A model generated the notes under the pieces. The model did no database searches. It had not been told where the DNA came from and worked only from the letters and a program-made list of their open reading frames with translations. From contig CAZTDX010000004.1 in NCBI GenBank assembly GCA_964612425.1, positions 43,906 to 107,905 on the forward strand: a stretch of DNA of 64,000 bases. Direction: 5' to 3'. This document shows positions 27,836 through 36,876 of this stretch, piece by piece. Position 1 is the first letter of the stretch. Every line of letters starts with the position of its first letter. Made by a program: the position numbers and the translations under genes. The stretch is from CAUJGP01 sp964612425 (lineage in GTDB: Bacteria; Bdellovibrionota; Bdellovibrionia; Bdellovibrionales; Bdellovibrionaceae).

Positions 27836-28366
27836 TTATGGCCCAATGAGCTGAGCCTCTTCTTTAAATTTTTTCACTTTTTCAGGGCTCAATTTAATAT
27901 TTTTTTCCATCTCATCGACCGCGAGTCTGTTACTACGAAAACTTTCCTCTCCTGGACGATGTCTCTCTCCTGCGGCTAACCCTCGGGTGGCTGCTGAAAC
28001 CGCGTAATCAGTCGTTCTTCGGCGAGAGGTTTTAGCGCTGGAGTCTAAATTAGCAGTATCTTTTAAGAGTTGCGCTTGTCCCAAAGGTTTGACTGTTGAG
28101 GTTAATATTTTGGGCACCCAACCTTCTGTTTTATTTGTTGTTTTAACGAAGAGCCAAATCCCTTCTTTTTTTATCACATTAAGCTCATCGCCTCGTTTTA
28201 ACTCTTGAATTGATGGAGCTGAGGCTTGAGGATCTTTTTTTAATTGACTTGATTGGGATTGTAAAAAAACTAAAGTTGGATCGGCAGCAAATAAAAATGT
28301 GCTATAAAATAGCCCAATAGACGAATAAACTAAATTTGTTAACAATGACTTGAAATGATTCACCAT
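27836..28366 (-). CDS. secreted bacterial SH3-domain protein
   Basis: This 176-aa protein has a signal peptide (hydrophobic YSSIGLFYSTFLFAA). A bacterial SH3 domain covers about residues 30-92: LVFLQSQSSQLKKDP, then LKRGDELNVIKKEGIWLFVKTT and EGWVPKILTST, the typical GWV end. Such domains usually bind cell-wall peptides. After residue 110 come a basic linker (SRRRTTDY) and VSAATRGLAAGERHRPGEES. This last stretch recurs, as far as I recall, in SH3 proteins of this phylum. A periplasmic, cell-wall-associated role is inferred. Confidence 0.7.
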   Translation of the reverse strand: MVNHFKSLLTNLVYSSIGLFYSTFLFAADPTLVFLQSQSSQLKKDPQASAPSIQELKRGDELNVIKKEGIWLFVKTTNKTEGWVPKILTSTVKPLGQAQLLKDTANLDSSAKTSRRRTTDYAVSAATRGLAAGERHRPGEESFRSNRLAVDEMEKNIKLSPEKVKKFKEEAQLIGP

Positions 28367-28539
28367 AATACGTCCCTTCTCTTAAGAAAATAAACAGCAG
28401 TACCTTATAATCATGAACCTAATTCAGAGGCTTGTCCAGAACTCTCACTTTGATTCATTAAAAGTTGTTTAGAATTGACTTAAAATGATTGCAAAATTAG
28501 CCTTGGATTGTACCACCTTAATCTCAATTTGGATAAATT

Positions 28540-29445
28540 ATGTATTTTGCCGCTATTGACATTGGATCAAATGCTATTCGTTTAGTGATTGCAAGTAAAC
28601 ACAATGGACACCAATTTCAAATAACCCATAAATATCGTGCGGCCCTGAGATTAGGGGAGGATGTATTCCTTCATGACAAAATCACGAATAAGAAAATTAC
28701 TAGAATTATAAAAATTTTTAAAGCCTTTAAAAAAGTACTCAATAAATATCAAATCCAATCCTACTTAGCGGTTGCAACTAGCGCATTGAGAGAAGCTCAA
28801 AATCGAGATGAAGTTATTTGTTTAGTAGAAGAAAAAACCAAAATTCAAATAAAATTAATAGATGGATTACAAGAGGCTCAGTACATTTTTACCGCGGTTC
28901 TAAATAAAATCAATATTGTACCTCATCATGTTTTGCTCATGGATATTGGCGGTGGTTCCGTGGAGTTAACTTTTGCATTAAACGGTAAGCCAGTGGCAAC
29001 CAAAAGCTTTTTAATCGGAACGGTCCGCTTGATTGAGTTATTAAAGAAGAAAAAAATGTCTGAAGGGGATTTGCCCTTTTTATTAATTGAAATTGCACCT
29101 GAGATTCAAAATTTTATAAATTCCAATCGTTCAGAAACTCATCCCATCCAGTATATTATTGGCACGGGCGGAAATCTTGAAGCTATGGGAAAATTAAAAA
29201 CCCAAGTATTGCGTAAAAAACCAGGGACATCACTAAGTGCCGATGAACTCTCAAAGCTACTTGAAATAGTACGGAGAGTTCCTGTTAAGCAAAGACCTAA
29301 GAAATTAAAAATTAAATCCGATCGTGCCGATGTGATAGTGCCGGCCATGTTAATCACCAAGCTCATCATGATACAGTCTGGGATTCAAAAATTAGTGATT
29401 CCTTATGTGGGTTTAAAAGATGGTTTATTACAATCGCTAAACTAA
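28540..29445 (+). CDS. Ppx/GppA-family exopolyphosphatase/guanosine pentaphosphatase
   Basis: Enzymes of this family hydrolyse inorganic polyphosphate and/or pppGpp. The 301-aa protein covers only the ASKHA-fold catalytic part. Phosphate-binding motifs are FAAIDIGSNAIRLVIA (residues 3-18) and LLMDIGGGSVELTF (about 130-143), and IGTGGNLEAMGKL is the adenosine-type loop. It lacks the C-terminal HD-like domain of E. coli Ppx (about 510 aa), like other short Ppx/GppA proteins. Ppx and GppA cannot be told apart here. It stands alone; a perfect hairpin lies 40 nt after the stop. Confidence 0.88.
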   Translation: MYFAAIDIGSNAIRLVIASKHNGHQFQITHKYRAALRLGEDVFLHDKITNKKITRIIKIFKAFKKVLNKYQIQSYLAVATSALREAQNRDEVICLVEEKTKIQIKLIDGLQEAQYIFTAVLNKINIVPHHVLLMDIGGGSVELTFALNGKPVATKSFLIGTVRLIELLKKKKMSEGDLPFLLIEIAPEIQNFINSNRSETHPIQYIIGTGGNLEAMGKLKTQVLRKKPGTSLSADELSKLLEIVRRVPVKQRPKKLKIKSDRADVIVPAMLITKLIMIQSGIQKLVIPYVGLKDGLLQSLN

Positions 29446-29484
29446 TTAAAGAGATCCAAGGCTTCTTCTTTTTGGAAATATTTT

Positions 29485-29513
29485 CAATGTGCGTCCAGTT
29501 TGGACGCACATTG
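29485..29513. terminator. perfect 13-bp inverted repeat
   Basis: CAATGTGCGTCCA and TGGACGCACATTG pair perfectly around a 3-nt GTT loop. The position, 40 nt past the ppx/gppA stop and about 90 nt before the next start, suits a terminator. However no T-run follows directly, and a further GTCCAAA half lies at 29515-29521, so it could be an operator for the downstream HTH gene. Confidence 0.6.
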
Positions 29514-29600
29514 TGTCCAAATCTGACTTTTTAAATCAAACAAACCTTGATTTGAGAGTTGTTTAGGTGTTTAAACCACTCGCTGCTAAGGAGCGAGTTC

Positions 29601-30506
29601 ATGTTAGTTAATGAGTCAAAACTTCCAGATAACTTTGTTGAATTTCTTAACGAAGAACTTTTATTAAGAAATAAAAAAAACGCTCGTTATTCGTTACGAG
29701 CATTTGCCAAGCAAATGCAATTAAGCTCATCGTTTGTTTCAAAGTTATTAAATGGCAAGAGACCATTAACTCAAGCGACTTTTAAAACAATTTCATTGAG
29801 GTTGCCACTTTCTCCTCAAGTTGAAAATTATTATTATAATCTTGAATTTGGTCAGAAAGATTTATATTTAGCGCGCTCAAATAATGAAGATCTTGTCAAG
29901 AATACTTCAAATCGAGGACGTTCTCAATCCATCTATAGAAATATTAATCTCGAACAATTTAAAGTTATCTCTGAGTGGTATCACTTTGCCATATTGGAAC
30001 TTGTATCTGTGGATGGGTTTATCCCTAACTCAAACTACATTGCTTCCCAATTAGGAATATCAACTTTGGAAGCACAGCAGGCGCTTCATAGATTAATTAA
30101 AATGGGACTTATTAAAGTGAAGTTAGTGAGCGGAAAAGCCCCCATCTATAGTACCGAAAATTTTACCACGGTAGATAAGAAAATTGCAACAAAGGCCACT
30201 TATGTTCAGCAAAAAGCATTTTTAGAAAAATCAATTGAAGCTATGGAGTTTATACCAATTGAGGATAGATCTCAATCTTCGATGACGATGGCGATTCCTA
30301 AAAGTCGATTAAAGGAAGCAGAGTTCCTTATTGGTAAGTTTCGAAGAGAGTTTACAGAATTAATGCAAAGAAAAGGAAAGCGAGATTCAGTTTATCAACT
30401 CAACATTTCGTTTTTTCCGCTAACACAGTTAAATCATAAACCAATATTAAATAATATAAGTTCAAAAACAAATACAAAGGAGAATAAAAATGGAAACAAA
30501 CAATAA
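29601..30506 (+). CDS. TIGR02147-family HTH regulator-like protein
   Basis: This 301-aa protein matches the TIGR02147 family, which is expanded in Bdellovibrio and Fibrobacter. An N-terminal HTH (RYSLRAFAKQMQLSSSFVSKLLNGKRPLT, about residues 29-57) is followed by the family core: VISEWYHFAILELVSVDGF and LGISTLEAQQALHRLIKMGLI, a second winged-helix. The C-terminal part contains RSQSSMTMAIPKSRL, also typical. I chose the ATG at 29601 because TAAGGAG lies 8 nt upstream. That site sits in the loop of a CTCGCT...AGCGAG hairpin. The 3' end overlaps the next gene by 17 nt. Such pairings of TIGR02147 genes with secreted or lipoprotein genes are common, and a regulatory role is likely. Confidence 0.85.
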   Translation: MLVNESKLPDNFVEFLNEELLLRNKKNARYSLRAFAKQMQLSSSFVSKLLNGKRPLTQATFKTISLRLPLSPQVENYYYNLEFGQKDLYLARSNNEDLVKNTSNRGRSQSIYRNINLEQFKVISEWYHFAILELVSVDGFIPNSNYIASQLGISTLEAQQALHRLIKMGLIKVKLVSGKAPIYSTENFTTVDKKIATKATYVQQKAFLEKSIEAMEFIPIEDRSQSSMTMAIPKSRLKEAEFLIGKFRREFTELMQRKGKRDSVYQLNISFFPLTQLNHKPILNNISSKTNTKENKNGNKQ

Positions 30507-31422
30507 AAATTATTTTCAAAAGCTTTTAAGCTTAACATTGATTTTGATGTTAAGTTTAAGTGGTGCAATGTCAAAGGCGTTAGAACCAACGACTTCAGTT
30601 GAGAATACGGTCTTAACTGATATTATTATTTCAGTGTACTTTGCTTCACCAGATCATCAAGGACAATACCACTTCCAAATTTTAAAGAATGGAAATGCTC
30701 AAAGTGTCGATAATAAAGGAAAAGTAACAGTATGGACAAAACTATCTAAAGAAACTTTAGTGAAGCTGAATAAAAATATCTCTACTGTTCCTGATGATGT
30801 GAAAATTATTCCAAGCAAAGAACCTAAATGCATGGATGCTCCTGGATTCAGTACTTTTGTATATAAACAAAATCAAAAGCAAGTGCAAATTTACTCCAAA
30901 ATCGGCTGTGTTGATAATTTTACGGATAATGATAAGGTCAATGATTTTGCGAAATGGCTCATGGATATGAAAAAACTTTTTGAACAACAACCTGTTGTCT
31001 CTGAAGCGACATTAGCACAATTGCAAATGAGTCGATTTGGTCAAGAAGGCTATGGAGATGTGTACCCTGTGCCGCCACTTGAAAAACCAAAAAAGAGAAT
31101 TTATTCCTGCAAAGAAGTGACTCCTAATAATCAAGCAAATCTCCTTGTTGAGATCTACGTTAAAAATGATTTAACTCAATATTGGCTGAAGGAAATTACT
31201 CGAATTGGCGATGAAGATTCTATAATTAAAATAATTGAAGTATTTAAAAATGTTTCTCGTAGACCCGGAGCTCCAGTAGTTTATGCTGATCATTCCAATC
31301 AACACAAACTCAGTATTCAAAAGAATGCGGCACCTGAACCTGGAAAAGTTTTTTTGGCTCAATATCAAGTAACCAGTGAGTCCCAAACTGAAATACACTC
31401 GATGAAATGCACAGCTCAATAA
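30490..31422 (+). CDS. secreted hypothetical protein paired with a TIGR02147 gene
   Basis: The family is unknown. The 310-aa product has a signal peptide (LLSLTLILMLSLSGAMSKA, cleavage near residue 31). The mature part looks beta-rich, with four Cys in two likely pairs (EPKCMDA with KIGCVDN; YSCKEVT with MKCTAQ). The first half resembles small exported domains of the type IIISVYFASPDHQGQYHFQIL, but I cannot name it. A good AAGGAG site lies inside the end of the upstream HTH gene. The 17-nt overlap implies coexpression, so the HTH protein may control or respond to it. It converges on cheD with 6 nt between stops. Confidence 0.6.
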   Translation: METNNKNYFQKLLSLTLILMLSLSGAMSKALEPTTSVENTVLTDIIISVYFASPDHQGQYHFQILKNGNAQSVDNKGKVTVWTKLSKETLVKLNKNISTVPDDVKIIPSKEPKCMDAPGFSTFVYKQNQKQVQIYSKIGCVDNFTDNDKVNDFAKWLMDMKKLFEQQPVVSEATLAQLQMSRFGQEGYGDVYPVPPLEKPKKRIYSCKEVTPNNQANLLVEIYVKNDLTQYWLKEITRIGDEDSIIKIIEVFKNVSRRPGAPVVYADHSNQHKLSIQKNAAPEPGKVFLAQYQVTSESQTEIHSMKCTAQ

Positions 31423-31428
31423 TTATGT

Positions 31429-31923
31429 CTAGGCAACAAACGCGTGTTGAACTTGGAAGGAAGAGACATCTAAACAAATGCGTCTTCCAATTTGCCCACC
31501 AACATTCTCTTCAATTATTGGGATTGAATATTTTTTTAATAATTCTCGTGCCATTAAAATATTTTTAGCACCGACGTTTAGGTTTGGGTTAGCGTTATTA
31601 AAATGATTTGAGCCCCCATAGATTTTGGCTTCAAGATGATGGGGGTTTGCGCCCATTTGTTTCAATCGAAGTATGAGTTCGGAGATTGCAAATAAGCCAT
31701 ATCGATTCCCCATCTGTTCACCGAATAAGGGTTTGGGTAAAAGATAGTGATTGAGTCCAGCAATTTTTTGAACGGGGTCTGCAATGGCAACTCCCACGCA
31801 AGAACCTAATAAAGTTGTAATGAGTCCTTGATTCTTAAGCACTTGAATTGAACCTGGATGAAGAAAATACTCGTTGATACCAACTTCATCAATTTTGTTT
31901 TTAGCTTGATTGTGCATACTCAT
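31429..31923 (-). CDS. cheD: chemoreceptor glutamine deamidase
   Basis: CheD deamidates glutamines on chemoreceptors and can also bind CheC. The 164-aa protein has the catalytic Cys in LLGSCVGVAI (C42) and the His in GLNHYLLP (H59), with the Thr in LITTLL (T36/T37). The later motifs EAKIYGGSNHF and VGAKNILMARELL, then ENVGGQIGRRICLDV, are all conserved in CheD. No other chemotaxis gene is adjacent. The gap to the MFS gene (31924-32083) is AT-rich and may hold the promoter. Confidence 0.93.
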   Translation of the reverse strand: MSMHNQAKNKIDEVGINEYFLHPGSIQVLKNQGLITTLLGSCVGVAIADPVQKIAGLNHYLLPKPLFGEQMGNRYGLFAISELILRLKQMGANPHHLEAKIYGGSNHFNNANPNLNVGAKNILMARELLKKYSIPIIEENVGGQIGRRICLDVSSFQVQHAFVA

Positions 31924-32083
31924 ACCCTTCGGGTCTGATGAATCTTGTTATATTGTAATCTATTTTATTATTCTTGGATATTAATATGCCAATCTATTAA
32001 TATATGATTCTCAAAATAATACAGTAATATGAGATATTTTATTGATAAAAATCATTTTCTCAATTCGAGAATTTAAGCCAATT

Positions 32084-33268
32084 TTACGAGATCATTTCGG
32101 CAGAATCTAAAGAAGACATCAAGGCGAGAGCCATTAAAGCTCCGCATGATCCAAAATAAAATGAGTAGTTTGCACCTAAGTGATCCCAAATATACCCAGC
32201 CAGAGAGCTTGCAATGATTGTTGCAAAACCAGTTACAGTCCCGAGCAATCCGAGGGCCGTGGCTTTAAGATGTTGCGGACTAAAATCGACGGCGAGAGCT
32301 TTGCCAATACCATCGGTGGCTCCCATATAAAGGCCATAGACTAAAAAAAGCACCCAATATTGCCAACTTTCAGTGGCAAAACCGAATCCCAAGTAGACGA
32401 TGGAGTATATGAATAATCCAAAGATCATTAAAAATTTTCTGGGGACGGAATCAGATAATTTTCCCAAGTAAGGTGAGGACAAAGCGTAGATTAAATTATA
32501 CACGCAATATAACAGAACGATCGTTGTGATTGATGCTCCAGAACTTTTTGCTTTGAGTAATAAAAAAGTATCGCTAGAGTTGGCTAGAGAAAAGATAGTC
32601 CAGGCCGTCAAATATTTTTTAAAATTTGGATTAAATTCATTAAATTTCCAGCCAGTGTTTGGTGGTGTCGTTGTCTCTTTATGATGAGGTTTGATTTCCT
32701 TGACAGTCAGAGCAATAAATACGGAGATGATTCCTGGAATTAAAGCCCACCAATAGAGTTTTCGAAGATTATCGCTTGTTGATGAAATAAGAAATAGGGT
32801 TAGTAGAGGGCCAACCGCAGCACCGAGTGTATCCATGCCACGATGCCAACCAAATGCAGCGCCTCTACTTTTTATATTTACTGATTCAGCGATGAGCGCA
32901 TCTCTTGGTGCGGATCTGATTCCTTTTCCTATGCGATCTAGGCTACGAGCCAATAAGACATGGGTCCAGCTAGAAGCGATTCCAATAAATGGTTTTGAGG
33001 CGGCACCTAATAAATACCCTAAGACAACAAAAGGTTTTCTTTTCGAGATTTTGTCGGACCAACTCCCTGAATAAGTTTTCAGGAAACTAGCGAGTGCTTC
33101 GGCACATCCTTCAATAACGCCTATGGAAGACATTGAGGCACCTAAGACTGTGCTTAGAAAAATTGGTGTAATTGGATAAAGCATTTCGCTAGCCACATCA
33201 GCAAAAAAGGAAACAGCTCCTAGTTTCTTAACTGTTGGGTTTAAAGATGTCTCATTTGTATTTTCCAT
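32084..33268 (-). CDS. MFS transporter
   Basis: This 394-aa protein shows about 12 hydrophobic segments. Family motifs include the loop 2-3 motif as GSWSDKISKRKPFVVLGYLLG (about 68-88) and LLARSLDRIGKGIRSAPRDALIAES (about 105-129), a hallmark of a widespread subgroup of uncharacterised efflux-type MFS proteins. The second-half loop is SPYLGKLSDSVPRKFLMIFG. The substrate is unknown. It stands alone. A short TTCTC...GAGAA stem lies just after its stop (32057-32071). Confidence 0.85.
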   Translation of the reverse strand: MENTNETSLNPTVKKLGAVSFFADVASEMLYPITPIFLSTVLGASMSSIGVIEGCAEALASFLKTYSGSWSDKISKRKPFVVLGYLLGAASKPFIGIASSWTHVLLARSLDRIGKGIRSAPRDALIAESVNIKSRGAAFGWHRGMDTLGAAVGPLLTLFLISSTSDNLRKLYWWALIPGIISVFIALTVKEIKPHHKETTTPPNTGWKFNEFNPNFKKYLTAWTIFSLANSSDTFLLLKAKSSGASITTIVLLYCVYNLIYALSSPYLGKLSDSVPRKFLMIFGLFIYSIVYLGFGFATESWQYWVLFLVYGLYMGATDGIGKALAVDFSPQHLKATALGLLGTVTGFATIIASSLAGYIWDHLGANYSFYFGSCGALMALALMSSLDSAEMIS

Positions 33269-33353
33269 TACTAATCCAATTTATAAAGGTACATTCGATG
33301 AGAGAAAAAGTAAAGTTTAGCGTAGTCTTTCAGTTGTAAAAGTCATTGGTGTC

Positions 33354-33656
33354 TCACAAATATTGAAACCATTTATCTTTGATAGCTTGTTCTACATCAA
33401 TGCCACGGTGCTTTGCAAAAAGCAAAGTCATCGCAATTACGTCTGCGATTTCTTCACGTAAATTTTTATCGAGCTCTGTTTGTGTGTCCTGACCGACCCG
33501 CGCCCTTTGGGTTAGCTTGAGGTACGCAGCTGACAACTCGCCAAGCTCTTCCTGAATTTTTAAAACAAACCAATCATTATCTCGACGGATTCCAAACTTC
33601 TCCGCGTAGATATCGCTGACTTTGTCTAGTCGCTCAGAAATTTCATTTAAGTTCAT
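33354..33656 (-). CDS. MazG-like nucleotide pyrophosphohydrolase
   Basis: All-alpha NTP pyrophosphatases of this type clear unwanted or damaged nucleotides. The 100-aa protein has the metal-binding helices: KIQEELGELSAAYLKL (E-E-x2-E type) and LREEIADVIAMTLLFAKHRGID (E-x2-D). The frame is open 20 codons further upstream, but the ATG at 33654-33656 has GGGAG 8 nt before it. The first 80 nt of the gene are duplicated, with about six changes, at 36496-36575. The substrate is unknown; dCTP/dUTP-type MazG-like enzymes are of similar size. Confidence 0.8.
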   Translation of the reverse strand: MNLNEISERLDKVSDIYAEKFGIRRDNDWFVLKIQEELGELSAAYLKLTQRARVGQDTQTELDKNLREEIADVIAMTLLFAKHRGIDVEQAIKDKWFQYL

Positions 33657-33787
33657 TGTTGCCGCTCCCATAAAAAAAGACCGAAATTGACCTGTCGCCA
33701 ACCCCTTCGGGATCAAAATTTATTTTTCCATATATTTGGATTTTAAACTTTAATTTTTGTCATTATACTTTAAGTTTAAAATGAAAG

Positions 33788-34315
33788 CTAGAGGCTATTG
33801 ATAAAATTATCAATCTCTTTTCTTGAACGCAGTCGATAAAACTTGAGGTGAGAAAATTGGTGGTCCTTTATTTTTGCAGAGTTTTTTGTAACATTTTGTT
33901 TATAGGTTTTAATGAGCCAAAGCAGAATAGAGTCATTCGAAAACATACGAGAAAATGTTTCGCGATTTTCCGTTCCCTCCCAAAGCTCCTCATATTTAAT
34001 AGCTCTCTTAATGGATATTTTTAAAATTTGGTAAAACGTAAGCCAGAAAGGTAGGTCAATCCAAATAATTGTATCTGCCTGTGACCAAGTCAAATGATTA
34101 GTTCGAGTGTAGTTTCCGTCGATAATCCATCCTTCTGTGCTTGCGATTGCAGCTTCTATTTTTTTACAAAACTCTTTATCGCTTGATCCCTACCAATGAG
34201 GTTTCCAATATAAGAAATCAAGTTGAATATAAGGAAGATTTAATTTTTTCGCTAAGGCCTTGGCCAGTGTGCTTTTACCGCTTCCAGTGGTTCCGATGAT
34301 GATGATTTTATTCAT
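33788..34315 (-). pseudogene. P-loop kinase-like gene (topology-modulation/adenylate kinase-like) with in-frame stop
   Basis: Reading from an ATG at 34315 gives MNKIIIIGTTGSGKSTLAK, a clear Walker A, followed by LDFLYWKPHW. A TAG at 34190-34192 (codon 42) follows. The same frame continues without a gap: GSSDKEFCKKIEAAI, then GWIIDGNYTRT, TIIWIDLPFWLTFYQ and LRSRKEIDNFINSL. All of these match the small ATPase family often called topology modulation or FLAR1-like. One base change (for example from CAG or TGG) explains the loss, so this looks like a recently inactivated gene unless the TAG is read through. A sequencing error is the alternative. Confidence 0.75.
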
Positions 34316-34418
34316 CTGTTGAGGATAATTCAAAATGCGTTAGATGATCAACAAGCTAATGTTAGACTGGAAAGCTAAATTCCAAAGTAAAAAAGTGAAC
34401 TTACAAATTTCGCCCTCT

Positions 34419-34453
34419 GAGACTCGAGTCTCCCTTTATTAAAAGGGGAGACT
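34419..34453. repeat. palindrome GAGACTCGAGTCTC overlapping a second hairpin
   Basis: A perfect 14-bp palindrome (34419-34432) shares its right arm with a second inverted repeat, AGTCTCCCTTT...AAAGGGGAGACT (34427-34453, one bulge, 4-nt loop). The two structures are mutually exclusive. They lie in the 300-nt gene-free gap between the ompA-like gene (leftward) and the broken kinase gene. A terminator for the ompA-like transcript is possible. Nothing else was recognised in the gap (34316-34612), apart from AT-rich sequence next to the ompA-like stop. Confidence 0.5.
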
Positions 34454-34612
34454 GTATATTAACCTAAGTCCTAACGCGTATACTTCTTGGTTATCATAAT
34501 CGTATACCAAGACGTTGCTTCTTTATGAATTTAAAAACAATATTTATTTATGTTCGAACATAAAAACTAAGGTGTAAAAATTAGCTTATAAATATTTAAA
34601 ATTTACCATTGA

Positions 34613-36418
34613 TTACTTTTCGTAGTATAATTTTAGCTCTACACGACGATTGATCAAGCGCCCTTTTTCAGTATTATTATTGGCAATTGGTTGCGATTCT
34701 CCGTAACCTAAAGATTCAATTTGAGAAGCTTTTAGTTTAAATTTTGATACTAAAACTCTTTTAACGACCTCAGCTCTTTTTTGGCTTAAAATAAAATTGT
34801 ACTTATCAGTACCAATATTATCTGTATGCCCAATGACAATAATCTTTTTAATCTTCACTTGGGATAGATTTTCTAAGTTTTTCTGAAGTTCCTTTTCAGA
34901 ACTTTTAATCAAGCGGTTGGTATTAAATATAAAATTAAGTGATTTTAGCGTTATTGTTTTGGCAGGAGTGGGGACTGGAATAACGTGTACAATGGAGGTT
35001 CCTCGTCGACCGGTTTGATCTTCAATCTGAATTTTGACCGTGCCAGGTTTTAGGGGAGCGTTATAGACTAATTCAGTATTAGTAAAATATCCAAAAAGAG
35101 CGGGATCTAGCTTAGCTCTATAGGGTGGTAAGCCATCGGAAGTTTTAAAATGGACAGCTCCTCCAACATACACAGTTGTTTCTGCAGGCTTTACTTCAAA
35201 GCTTCCAGAGGGAGGAGGAAGCAGGTCTTGCTTGGTTATTGCATTTTCAATTTTAATGGGTACCGAAACACGAGAGCCATTGGCATCGGTTACAGTAAGA
35301 GTTTCTTCGCCGACAGATTGGTTGGCCGTATATTCTAAATTGGTCTCATCAAAAGTGCCTAGGCCTTTAGACAATTTAAAGTTATAAGGAGCTGTACCAT
35401 TAAGTACCGTTATTTGTTGTTTACCATTGGGAGTAACAATAATTTCATTTGGTATGACTTCTAAGTGAATCCGATGATCAAGAAGAATATCTTTGTGTTG
35501 TTCTTCCTGAGCATTTGGACCGAAGAAGTAATTGATGCCGGCATAGATCCGATAATCTGGAGCTAACCCTTCCGGTGAGAGTTCTGCTGTTAATCCAAAG
35601 TGGGACCAAAGATTTTTAACTATGCGATATTTTCCGCCAATAAGTCCTTCGAGAGAACTGATATGTTTTTGATCGGGGTGGTTATCCTTTTTTAAACCAT
35701 AGGATCCAAACAGTTCTAGATGAAATCTCCACAAAGAAGAAAGGCCGATAACGTAAGCGCCAGAAAAAATAAATTGATCACTAATCGGTAAAAAGTAGGA
35801 TGTTGACGTTGGGGAGCCGGGAGTTCTTTTTCTGTACCCAAGGTTAAAACCATAACCTGTTTCTTTCCCTAATTGATCTAAGGCTAACTCAATATTCCAA
35901 ATAGGAGAAGGTGAGTTACCAATGTAGGGATTATCGCGTGCTTCGGTTAAATCAACAGAAGAAAGAACGGCAAAGCCGTGGTTGAGGATATCCGAAAAAT
36001 TGTATTTTAATCCTAGGCGATGACCATGGATACCTGTTGAAATATTGTGTTGATTATTTTGGCCAGCATCAGGTTTTTGATCGAAGTAACCAGGAAGAGA
36101 ATAGGTGAGTTCTAGATGTTCGGTAGCTCCCCAGCCCAAAATCATGTCAAAAGTTGTGGCCCGATCTTTATAAGGGACATACTCAGGGGTTGTAAGATCA
36201 TCATAGGTGCTAAGTTCATTTCTCACGTAGGCAGAAAAAAAACCGATATTAAAATAACCTTTTCTGATGGTTTGTGAGGCATGGACATTTTGAAAAATTA
36301 ACGAGTCAGGATTTGGAGCAAAAGTTTGCATAGTTCCTAACACATTGGCTAAAGAAAAAGACGAAATAAGAAGGACGATCAAGCTATAAAACAACGTAAG
36401 CATTAATTTGAATTTCAT
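34613..36418 (-). CDS. large OmpA-family protein with N-terminal barrel and Ig-like domains
   Basis: This is a 601-aa outer-membrane protein. A signal peptide (ends near SLA, residue 24) is followed by a transmembrane barrel-like region (about 50-300: FNIGFFSAYVRNEL, LGLKYNFSDIL, INYFFGPN). Two short Ig-like domains come next (about 315-395 and 405-485; the first has IIVTPNGKQQITVLNGTAPYNFKLSKG). A C-terminal OmpA peptidoglycan-binding domain (about 490-600) follows, with FIFNTNRLIKSSEKEL, VIGHTDNIGTDKYNFILSQKRA and LGYGESQPIANN then RLINRRVEL. The NTEKGRLINRRVEL segment carries the Asp/Arg pair that contacts diaminopimelate in this family (here N and R). It probably anchors the outer membrane to the cell wall. 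Confidence 0.88.
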   Translation of the reverse strand: MKFKLMLTLFYSLIVLLISSFSLANVLGTMQTFAPNPDSLIFQNVHASQTIRKGYFNIGFFSAYVRNELSTYDDLTTPEYVPYKDRATTFDMILGWGATEHLELTYSLPGYFDQKPDAGQNNQHNISTGIHGHRLGLKYNFSDILNHGFAVLSSVDLTEARDNPYIGNSPSPIWNIELALDQLGKETGYGFNLGYRKRTPGSPTSTSYFLPISDQFIFSGAYVIGLSSLWRFHLELFGSYGLKKDNHPDQKHISSLEGLIGGKYRIVKNLWSHFGLTAELSPEGLAPDYRIYAGINYFFGPNAQEEQHKDILLDHRIHLEVIPNEIIVTPNGKQQITVLNGTAPYNFKLSKGLGTFDETNLEYTANQSVGEETLTVTDANGSRVSVPIKIENAITKQDLLPPPSGSFEVKPAETTVYVGGAVHFKTSDGLPPYRAKLDPALFGYFTNTELVYNAPLKPGTVKIQIEDQTGRRGTSIVHVIPVPTPAKTITLKSLNFIFNTNRLIKSSEKELQKNLENLSQVKIKKIIVIGHTDNIGTDKYNFILSQKRAEVVKRVLVSKFKLKASQIESLGYGESQPIANNNTEKGRLINRRVELKLYYEK

Positions 36419-36495
36419 AAAGACTACTTCTGAATTAAATAAGTTTAGTTGTTTAATCTAACTATAGAAATGATATGGCTGTCAAATCATTCTCT

Positions 36496-36575
36496 TCATT
36501 ATCACGACGGATTCCAAACTTCTCCGCGTAGATATCGCTGACTTTACCAAGTCGTTCAGAAATTTCACTTAAGTT
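36496..36575 (-). pseudogene. duplicated 5' piece of the MazG-like gene
   Basis: These 80 nt match 33574-33653 at about 74 positions by hand alignment and correspond to the first 26 or so codons of the MazG-like gene, in the same orientation. The match stops one base before the ATG; beyond that the sequence runs directly into the DUF4143 remnant. This is the footprint of a duplication or recombination event. Confidence 0.8.
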
Positions 36576-36876
36576 GATAAAATTTAAGGTGAGTAAATTG
36601 GGGGGTCACACCAGCTTCATATCTCCAAATATTAGGGCTATAAACTACTTGAATAAATGGACAATTGAAATAACTCTGGAACTTGTCAATTTTTTTACTT
36701 TCAATATGAGTTTCATTCAATTTGCATTCAATCATCACCCAAGGCTTTTTATCTTTAACCAGGAGAAAATCGATTTCTTGCTTTTCTTTATTTCGCAAGT
36801 AGTGCAAATCAAAATCACCTTCACCCGTATCTGTCCAATAGTGGCAGGCTTTTAATAAATGACTAGCAATGAGGAT
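36565..36876 (-). pseudogene. C-terminal remnant of a second AAA_14/DUF4143-type ATPase gene
   Basis: The frame reads LIASHLLKACHYWTDTGEG, then HYLRNKEKQEIDFLLVKDKKPW and VMIECKLN, the D...E-x-K nuclease-like end of DUF4143 proteins. Only about 100 residues survive. There is no Walker domain, and a TGA at 36877-36879 closes the frame upstream exactly where a repeat copy begins. It differs from the remnant at 13.3 kb, so two members of the family have decayed here. Confidence 0.7.
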
